Under the pieces are notes generated by a model that saw only the letters and a program-made list of their open reading frames with translations, was not told the origin of the DNA and searched no databases. This document shows positions 15,024 to 20,304 of a DNA stretch of 22,964 bases, one piece after another; the stretch's first letter is position 1, and each line of letters opens with the position of its first letter. Source of the stretch: an uncultured Collinsella sp. Lineage in GTDB: Bacteria > Actinomycetota > Coriobacteriia > Coriobacteriales > Coriobacteriaceae. Where the stretch lies: NCBI GenBank assembly GCA_902489855.1, contig CABUBS010000008.1, positions 1 through 22,964 on the forward strand. The letters run 5' to 3'. Both the position numbers and the translations under genes were made by a program.

Positions 15024-15050
15024 CTCATACGCACGTGAGCACATTGTCAA
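15024..15050 (-). promoter_or_regulatory. Candidate promoter upstream of pstB
   Basis: A perfect -35, TTGACA (15050-15045), is followed after only 15 bp by TATGAG (15029-15024). The spacer is short, as for an activator-dependent promoter. No clear pho box could be assigned. Palindromic ATATCGATAT and TATCGATA lie between it and the start. Confidence 0.3.
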
Positions 15051-15071
15051 GTGTTTGTAAGGGCACGCTGG

Positions 15072-16310
15072 CTATGCGGCGGGCAGCTCGATGGTGAATA
15101 TCGTGTGTTCGGGCGTCGATTCACATGCAACGGTACCGCCGTGTGCCGCGATGATCTCCTTGGCAATAGCAAGGCCCAGGCCGGCACCACCGCGATTGGT
15201 CGCACGCGCCGCATCCAGGCGATAGAACTTCTCAAAGATCACCTTGAGCTTAGCCGCAGGGATAGGATCGCCCTGATTGATAAAGCGCACGCGCACGCCG
15301 CCATCGTCTTGGCGCCTGGCCTCAATCGTGATAGTCGAGCCCTCATAGCTATAGGCGACGGCGTTTTTCATGATGTTGTTGAACACGCGGGCCATCTTAT
15401 CGCCATCCACGAGCACCGTCAGGTCCTCGCGAATATCAACTTGGACTTCCTTATGCTGCTCGTTGAGGATGGGATAGAACTCGTCAGCCACCTGAGCCAG
15501 CAGCAACCCCAGATCAACATAGCCGCGCGTGAGCACGATATCGTGGAAGTCAAAGCGCGTGATATCGAAGAACTCTTCGATGAGCGCATCGAGCCGGTGC
15601 GCCTTGTCGAGCGCCACGCCCGTAAAGTGCGCACGTTGCTCAACCGGCAGCTCAGGAGCCTCTTGCAGCAGCGAAAGATAGCCCACCACACTGGCAAGCG
15701 GGGTGCGTAGGTCATGTGCCAAGTACGTGACCAGATCGTCCTTGCGATGAGACTCGTCACGCAAGGCCTGTTGCACCTTGCGCTCGCGATCGCGCACACG
15801 GTTGAGTGCGCCCTCGACCTCCAGGAAGTCGCCGTCGATGTTGTCCCAGGTGTCGGGGTGATCGATCAGGCGATCTTGAATACGAGCGGCCAGCACACAA
15901 TCGGCATGCTGCTCGCCCTGCTCGTAGCCCTGGTAGTACAGGGCGCGGCCGCAAAAGAACAGCACGCACACGGCAAGCGCCAGCACAAAGCCAAGCATGT
16001 TGAATACAAAGCCGGCATCGAACAGCACCGGCCCTTCGATGCCGCCGAGTGCCATGGCGCCAATCGCCAACGTCATGGCCCACGCGGCACCGCCAATCAC
16101 CACGCAGCGGCGTACGATTTCAAATCGATCGATCAGCAAAAAGCCGACAAGCAGCACCGCCAAGATTCCAGCGATGTTATCGATGCCAATCAGCAGCAGG
16201 CTCAGCAAAAAGAGCAGCACCGTTGCAAGCGCGCGGTTGTCGACGACCGACCTCACGTATTCAAAGAGTCGATCGGGCACCTCGAATGCCTGCCTATCGT
16301 CTTTTGTCAT
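15072..16310 (-). CDS. VanS-like sensor histidine kinase
   Basis: 412 residues from ATG 16310, which has GGGGA upstream; a GTG at 16316 is an alternative. Four hydrophobic segments (about 28-44, 46-62, 71-90, 102-120) form a membrane sensor with almost no extracytoplasmic loop. The HisKA box is YLAHDLRTPLASV with H199. The ATPase domain has N-box NNIMKNAVAYS, F-box FEKFYRLDAARA and G2 GGAGLGLAIAKEI. The usual DxGxG of the G1 box is NQGDPIP, an Asn replacing Asp as in VanS-type kinases. The AHD(L/I)xTPL and GGAGLGLAIAKEI motifs resemble VanS. It follows the VanR-like gene by 25 bp. The signal is probably cell-wall related; vancomycin response is not shown. Confidence 0.88.
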   Translation of the reverse strand: MTKDDRQAFEVPDRLFEYVRSVVDNRALATVLLFLLSLLLIGIDNIAGILAVLLVGFLLIDRFEIVRRCVVIGGAAWAMTLAIGAMALGGIEGPVLFDAGFVFNMLGFVLALAVCVLFFCGRALYYQGYEQGEQHADCVLAARIQDRLIDHPDTWDNIDGDFLEVEGALNRVRDRERKVQQALRDESHRKDDLVTYLAHDLRTPLASVVGYLSLLQEAPELPVEQRAHFTGVALDKAHRLDALIEEFFDITRFDFHDIVLTRGYVDLGLLLAQVADEFYPILNEQHKEVQVDIREDLTVLVDGDKMARVFNNIMKNAVAYSYEGSTITIEARRQDDGGVRVRFINQGDPIPAAKLKVIFEKFYRLDAARATNRGGAGLGLAIAKEIIAAHGGTVACESTPEHTIFTIELPAA

Positions 16311-16335
16311 ATCCACTTCCCCACCATCAAAGGCG

Positions 16336-17031
16336 TTATTCGATTATGTAGCCGACGCCCCAGACGTTTTTGATAAAGCGCGGCTTTTGAGCGTCATCGC
16401 CGATCTTTTCGCGCAGGTGGCGAATGTGCACCATCACCGTATTGTTGGAGCCGGGCATAAAGTCCTCATTCCACACCGCCCGGAACAGGTCCTCGACCGC
16501 CACCACGCTGCCACGATGCTCAGCCAAATACAGCAAGATGGAATACTCAATAGGCGTGAGGCGTACCGGCGCGCCGTCTACCGCCACGGCGCGGGCGTCA
16601 CGGTTGATCTCGAGGCCGTCGAGCTGAATGAGCGGAGACTCGATCGCTTGCGCACGGCTGCCGTAGCTGGTGTAACGGCGTAGCTGAGCACACACACGCG
16701 CGATCAGCTCCAGTGGGCGAAACGGTTTGACGACGTAATCGTCCGCGCCGAGCGAAAGTCCCTCGATCTTGTCTTGCTGGGCATCGCGCGCCGTCAGCAT
16801 AATCACGGGATAGGTATGGCTGGCGCGAATCGTGCGCAACAGCTCAAAGCCATCGATATCGAGCAGCATGACATCTAACAGCGCCAGATCGAACTCTTGC
16901 TCCAAGATCGCCTTGGCCGCATCGGCTCCGCTATAGGCAATCTGAACATCAAAGCCCTCTTTTGTAAGGTAGATGCCAACCAGGTCGGCGATGGCCTTCT
17001 CGTCGTCGACCACCAAAATGCGCTCGTTCAT
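16336..17031 (-). CDS. VanR-like OmpR-family response regulator
   Basis: 231 residues. The receiver has D9-D10, phosphoacceptor D53 (LALLDVML), T80 and K102. The stretch HTYPVIMLTARD...DKIEGLSLGADDYVVKPFRPLELIARV closely follows VanR. The winged helix includes LTPIEYSILLYLAEHRG and NTVMVHIRHLREKIG, ending GVGYIIE. The ATG at 17031 has GAGAGGAG 5 nt upstream. It is the first gene of the pair and is divergent from the carboxypeptidase at 17229, separated by about 200 bp, so it may control that gene and its own promoter. No vanH, ligase or vanX genes are in the window, so a resistance call is not supported. Confidence 0.9.
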   Translation of the reverse strand: MNERILVVDDEKAIADLVGIYLTKEGFDVQIAYSGADAAKAILEQEFDLALLDVMLLDIDGFELLRTIRASHTYPVIMLTARDAQQDKIEGLSLGADDYVVKPFRPLELIARVCAQLRRYTSYGSRAQAIESPLIQLDGLEINRDARAVAVDGAPVRLTPIEYSILLYLAEHRGSVVAVEDLFRAVWNEDFMPGSNNTVMVHIRHLREKIGDDAQKPRFIKNVWGVGYIIE

Positions 17032-17051
17032 GCGTGCTCCTCTCGCGCTCC

Positions 17052-17074
17052 ATTATGCCCGAGGGGACGCTCGG
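17052..17074 (-). promoter_or_regulatory. Candidate -10 and inverted repeat upstream of the VanR-like gene
   Basis: CATAAT (17057-17052 on the minus strand) matches the -10 in 5 of 6 positions. Immediately upstream, CCGAG/CTCGG (17059-17063 and 17070-17074) forms an inverted repeat in the spacer region. No good -35 at 16-18 bp is present, as expected for an activated promoter. Speculative. Confidence 0.3.
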
Positions 17075-17159
17075 CACACACAACAAGCGCTGGCGATTAA
17101 GTCGACCTTAAGCACCAACATGTCCGTTCGGGCGCAGACGCAGCCCGCGCACGCACGCG

Positions 17160-17189
17160 ATGACCGTCATCACCGCCAAACGATATACT
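17160..17189 (+). promoter_or_regulatory. Candidate promoter of the DD-carboxypeptidase gene
   Basis: TATACT (17184-17189) is a 5-of-6 match to the -10, with ATGACC (17160-17165) as a -35 at 18 bp. Transcription from here would begin near 17196, downstream of the ATG at 17160, which supports the later GTG start at 17229. Confidence 0.45.
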
Positions 17190-17228
17190 CTAGAGCCAGA
17201 AGAGACCGTCCCGTCGAAAGCGAAATCT

Positions 17229-18569
17229 GTGAAGTCCCTCACCTCTTTTGCAAAGCGCTCTACCAAGCTGGCCGCCGGCTTTGCCTGCGCCATCGCCCTT
17301 GCTATTGGCGTACCCACCGTTGCCGGCGCCCAAGTGCTCACGACCGACAACGTGTGCGGCAAAACCGCCGATGCGCGTGGCATCACGGCTGAGAACCTGC
17401 CCGATATCGATGCGACCAATGCCCTCGTCATGGGCAAAGACGACACCGTCTACTATGCCCGCAATGCCGACAAACAGGTCAAGATCGCCTCGATCACCAA
17501 GGTAATGACTGCAATCCTGACCGTCGAGAACTGCAAGATGGACGAGAAGGTGACGGTGAGCAACGCCGCGGCCACCGTAGGCAACTCGACTGCCGGCTTG
17601 CTCGAAGGCGACCAGCTCACCGTGGAGCAGGCCCTGCGCGGATTGATGATTCCCTCGGGCAACGACGCCGCTATCATGCTTGCCGAGTACGTGGGCAAAA
17701 AGATCGACCCCAAGACCAAGGACGCCGAGGCGACGTTCGTTAAGGCCATGAACGAGCGCGCCAAGAAGCTCGGCTGCACCGGCACGGTCTTTGAGAACCC
17801 GCATGGTTTGGACTTTGATGAGTGGGCTGGCGACATGCACTCGACTGCACACGACGTGGCGCTGATGATGCAGGAAGCTATGAAGAATGACACGATCCGT
17901 GAGGTCGTAGCGAGCGAGGATTCCTGGATTGAGGTCACCGGTGCCGACGGCTCCGACCATTCGCATTCCATGGACACGCACAACTATCTGCTGGGCCAGG
18001 ATGGCAACATCGGCGGCAAGACCGGCACGACCGACGATGCCGGCTATTGCTTTGCGGGAGCCTACAACCGCGATGGCGATGAAGTCTACACTGTCGTTTT
18101 GAACTCCACCACCACCGACCAGCGCTTTACCGATACCGCCACCCTTGCCAACTGGTACTACAGCCACAAGGTAACGGTCGCGATCGCCAACACGCAGGAA
18201 AAGACCGCCAACGGCAACCCGCTCATGGCACGCATTAGCCAGACCGACTGGACGGATAAGACCATCGACGCCACGCTTGCCGACCCCACGGCGCAGGCGA
18301 CCGTCTTTTCACTTGCCGGCGAGGTGACCGAGAAGGTTACCTACGACGACCTTTCGGGCACAGTGCATGTGGGTGACAAGGTGGGCAGCGTCACGCTCAA
18401 GCAGGACGGCACCAAGATCGCCGTCATGGATTTGGTTGCCGACGAGGAAGGCTCGGGGCCGAATCCCATTGAGTGGCTGCTTGTGAAGCTTGACCGCCTA
18501 GGCCGCCGCATCGACAACCGCCCGCTCACGGCCGAAAGCGAAACCGTGGCCAAAGCGCCCGAGGTATAG
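17229..18569 (+). CDS. D-alanyl-D-alanine carboxypeptidase, peptidase S11 (PBP5/DacA-like)
   Basis: 446 residues from GTG 17229. The frame is open from ATG 17160, but that ATG has no ribosome site and a promoter-like TATACT lies after it. From the GTG the protein begins with a good signal peptide: Lys/Arg-rich n-region, hydrophobic AAGFACAIALAIGV, and a VAGA cleavage site. The S11 active-site motifs are intact: S88-I-T-K91, S143-G-N145 and K264-T-G266. A C-terminal beta-rich domain and an amphipathic segment (EWLLVKLDRLGRRI) that could tether it to the membrane follow. It removes the terminal D-Ala of peptidoglycan pentapeptides outside the membrane. It is the only plus-strand gene, divergent from the VanR-like regulator, and ends in a strong terminator. 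Confidence 0.92.
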   Translation: MKSLTSFAKRSTKLAAGFACAIALAIGVPTVAGAQVLTTDNVCGKTADARGITAENLPDIDATNALVMGKDDTVYYARNADKQVKIASITKVMTAILTVENCKMDEKVTVSNAAATVGNSTAGLLEGDQLTVEQALRGLMIPSGNDAAIMLAEYVGKKIDPKTKDAEATFVKAMNERAKKLGCTGTVFENPHGLDFDEWAGDMHSTAHDVALMMQEAMKNDTIREVVASEDSWIEVTGADGSDHSHSMDTHNYLLGQDGNIGGKTGTTDDAGYCFAGAYNRDGDEVYTVVLNSTTTDQRFTDTATLANWYYSHKVTVAIANTQEKTANGNPLMARISQTDWTDKTIDATLADPTAQATVFSLAGEVTEKVTYDDLSGTVHVGDKVGSVTLKQDGTKIAVMDLVADEEGSGPNPIEWLLVKLDRLGRRIDNRPLTAESETVAKAPEV

Positions 18570-18595
18570 GGGCTAGAGAAACGATACGCTCACTG

Positions 18596-18628
18596 AAAGG
18601 AGGCGTCCGAAAGGACGCCTCCTTTTTT
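18596..18628 (+). terminator. Rho-independent terminator of the carboxypeptidase gene
   Basis: Perfect stem AAAGGAGGCGTCC/GGACGCCTCCTTT around a GAAA tetraloop, ending in a run of six T. It lies 27 bp past the TAG stop. Confidence 0.95.
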
Positions 18629-18647
18629 GGGGTTCGAATCCCCAGCT
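18628..18647 (+). repeat. 20-nt copy of the tRNA-Ser T-arm, inverted orientation
   Basis: TGGGGTTCGAATCCCCAGCT reads on the plus strand identically to the T-arm and first acceptor bases of the intact minus-strand tRNA-Ser (18730-18711). It begins at the last T of the carboxypeptidase terminator. No other tRNA part accompanies it, so it is a fragment, not a gene. With the tRNA it forms a 20-bp inverted repeat. Confidence 0.8.
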
Positions 18648-18662
18648 AACGTTCTTTAAACT

Positions 18663-18690
18663 AAAAAAGGGCCCCACACGGGACCCTTCT
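18663..18690 (-). terminator. Terminator of tRNA-Ser
   Basis: On the minus strand, AAGGGTCCC/GGGCCCTT with a 5-nt GTGTG loop and one bulged base (18688-18667) is followed by six T, 12 bp past the encoded CCA. Confidence 0.85.
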
Positions 18691-18702
18691 TTAAAGTTAA
18701 AC

Positions 18703-18793
18703 TGGCGGAGAGCTGGGGATTCGAACCCCAGATGCCCTTTTGGGGCATACTCGCTTAGCAGGCGAGCACCTTCGGCCTCTCGGTCAGCTCTCC
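18703..18793 (-). tRNA. tRNA-Ser (anticodon GCU), CCA encoded
   Basis: The 91-nt cloverleaf has acceptor GGAGAGC/GCTCTCC with G73 and CCA. The anticodon stem-loop CTCGC-CTGCTAA-GCGAG gives anticodon GCU, reading AGC/AGU. A long variable arm (TGCCCC AAAA GGGCA), as expected for serine, and T-arm CTGGGGTTCGAATCCCCAG follow. Confidence 0.97.
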
Positions 18794-18807
18794 GTAACAG
18801 CCGTTTT

Positions 18808-18836
18808 ATAGTAACCAAACAGGCGAGGATGGGCAA
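18808..18836 (-). promoter_or_regulatory. tRNA-Ser promoter
   Basis: TTGCCC (18836-18831) and TACTAT (18813-18808) on the minus strand with an exact 17-bp spacer; transcription would begin about 8 nt before the tRNA 5' end. Confidence 0.65.
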
Positions 18837-18913
18837 GAGGGAATTTGCGACGATTCTTTGTTGCCGGTAATCCCGAGAGCCCCAACAGCCCGCAATCTTC
18901 CGATGGGAACCAA

Positions 18914-20200
18914 TCACGCGCCCGGTTGGCCGCAGAGGTCCCTCAAGATGAACTTCCACGCGGGGATAACCTCAATGTGCGCATCCTCAACATCGATGTC
19001 CCCCTCATCTTCCTTTGTCACAATAACAAGCCTGTTCACGGCGTCATCAACCTTGGCAAGCTTTACCAAGTTGCCAATTTCGCGCGACCGAGCGCTTTCC
19101 GACAACGAATACGTCACCTGAACCGCAAGCCCCCTCTCGGGCACGTAGAAATCGATGTCGATCCCGTTTTTTGCGGATTTTAGATAGCAGAGCGCGTCTC
19201 CGTACACATCATGCATCGCAACCGCAATTTCGTTTTCGAGCAGCACCGGCTCCTTATTCACCAAGAAGAGGTTGAGCAAACCATTGTCCGAAAAATAGTA
19301 TTTGGGGCTACCTTCTCGTTCTACGAATTTTGCCGTCGCATTTTTAACGGCAAATAGCAGGTACGCCTCTTGGATCATCCCCAAGTACTCAATGAGTGCC
19401 GCCTTGCTTAGGCCATATCCAATGCCTTTGAGCATTCCGTGCAAGGATGAAAAAGAAGCCTCGTTGTGGACCGTTTCCGCAACTTTCTTCACAAGCACGC
19501 GCATAGCCTGGGGGTTACGTACGCTGTTGCGCGCAACGACATCTCCGAGCAAAACTTTTTGATAGACACTCTCAACATATTCTCGCGGTGCCCCATAACG
19601 AAGGGACTCAGGGAACCCACCGTAGGTATAAAAAGAATCGAACGCCGCGCTCAGGGCACCCATGCCCGACGTCGAGTACAGAGCCGCCTCGTCGCGGCTT
19701 TTCCCCAATGCGTCTAGATACTCATCGAATCGGTAGGGAGTAGCGTGTTTGACCAGATAACGACCGCCAAGTGTCGTTTCAATCTGGCTACTCAGCATCT
19801 TCGCATTGCTGCCCGTTATATAGGCGCGTCTACCAGAATCTGTTAATCGCCGCGCAAATTTTTCCCAGCCCTCGATGTTCTGGACTTCGTCAAGGAAAAA
19901 ATAGCCCTCCCGGTCGCTCAGTTCGCTTTGGGCGAGCAAGATATCGTTGAAATCGGCGGAAGTGAATTCAGCGAGGCGCTCATCCTCAAAGTTGATATAG
20001 ATTATCTGGTTCCACGCTGCTCCGTCTCTAACCAAATCGCGCGCAACTTTATATAGCAGCGTTGACTTTCCCGAGCGACGAAGGCCCGTGATGACATAGT
20101 TTCCCTGGGGATCCAAGTGGTAACGGCGCGGCACAATCGTCGCGCTGCGAATAACCTCGTGTTGGTCAAAAATCACATGTTTTAGGAGTTCGCGATTCAT
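18914..20200 (-). CDS. DUF4143-type AAA ATPase of unknown function
   Basis: 428 residues from ATG 20200, with GGGAGG 4 nt upstream; an ATG at 20212 in frame has no ribosome site and lies in an operator palindrome. The N-terminal AAA_14 domain has Walker A GLRRSGKST (39-47), Walker B FFLDEVQ (101-107), sensor-1 GSNA (130-133) and TTLGGRY (142-148). The C-terminal DUF4143 region (about 200-390) has YGGFPESL, YYFSDNGLLNLFL and IDFYVPERGLAVQVTYSLSE; the D-x-D...E/Q-V-T pattern resembles a PD-(D/E)XK nuclease-like fold with the usual Lys changed. The family is widespread and uncharacterised. It sits between tRNA-Ser and another operon and is visibly more AT-rich than its neighbours, suggesting acquisition. 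Confidence 0.9.
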   Translation of the reverse strand: MNRELLKHVIFDQHEVIRSATIVPRRYHLDPQGNYVITGLRRSGKSTLLYKVARDLVRDGAAWNQIIYINFEDERLAEFTSADFNDILLAQSELSDREGYFFLDEVQNIEGWEKFARRLTDSGRRAYITGSNAKMLSSQIETTLGGRYLVKHATPYRFDEYLDALGKSRDEAALYSTSGMGALSAAFDSFYTYGGFPESLRYGAPREYVESVYQKVLLGDVVARNSVRNPQAMRVLVKKVAETVHNEASFSSLHGMLKGIGYGLSKAALIEYLGMIQEAYLLFAVKNATAKFVEREGSPKYYFSDNGLLNLFLVNKEPVLLENEIAVAMHDVYGDALCYLKSAKNGIDIDFYVPERGLAVQVTYSLSESARSREIGNLVKLAKVDDAVNRLVIVTKEDEGDIDVEDAHIEVIPAWKFILRDLCGQPGA

Positions 20201-20211
20201 AGGGCCTCCCA

Positions 20212-20233
20212 TTTGTTCAATATACTGAACAAA
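20212..20233. promoter_or_regulatory. Operator palindrome O1, over the start region
   Basis: TTTGTTCAATA/TACTGAACAAA, a 22-bp palindrome with one mismatch, covering the predicted transcription start (about 20226) of the DUF4143 ATPase gene. Its centre is 33 bp, about three helical turns, from that of O2. Confidence 0.85.
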
Positions 20234-20238
20234 TTATA
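20233..20238 (-). promoter_or_regulatory. -10 element of the ATPase promoter
   Basis: A consensus TATAAT (20238-20233 on the minus strand) lies in the 11-bp gap between the two palindromes. The -35 position (about 20256-20261, TCAGTA) falls inside O2 and is a poor match to TTGACA. Confidence 0.7.
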
Positions 20239-20244
20239 GCAATT

Positions 20245-20266
20245 TTTGTTCAGTATACTGAACAAA
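20245..20266. promoter_or_regulatory. Operator palindrome O2, over the -35 region
   Basis: TTTGTTCAGTA/TACTGAACAAA, a perfect 22-bp palindrome. It differs from O1 at a single base. It lies 39 bp past the stop of the 813-residue gene. Confidence 0.9.
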
Positions 20267-20304
20267 CGAGATGCCGAGCACGGTGTAGTCCCGCTATACC
20301 GCTC

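Noticed and set aside
17190..18167. A 325-codon minus frame opposite the carboxypeptidase
   Set aside because: The plus frame has intact SxxK, SxN and KTG motifs and a terminator.
15072..18569. A vancomycin-resistance cluster
   Set aside because: Only VanRS-like regulators and a common S11 carboxypeptidase are present; no VanH, D-Ala-D-Lac or D-Ala-D-Ser ligase, or VanX.
18573..18959. A 128-codon minus frame spanning the tRNA-Ser
   Set aside because: It translates the tRNA and both terminators and has no ribosome site.
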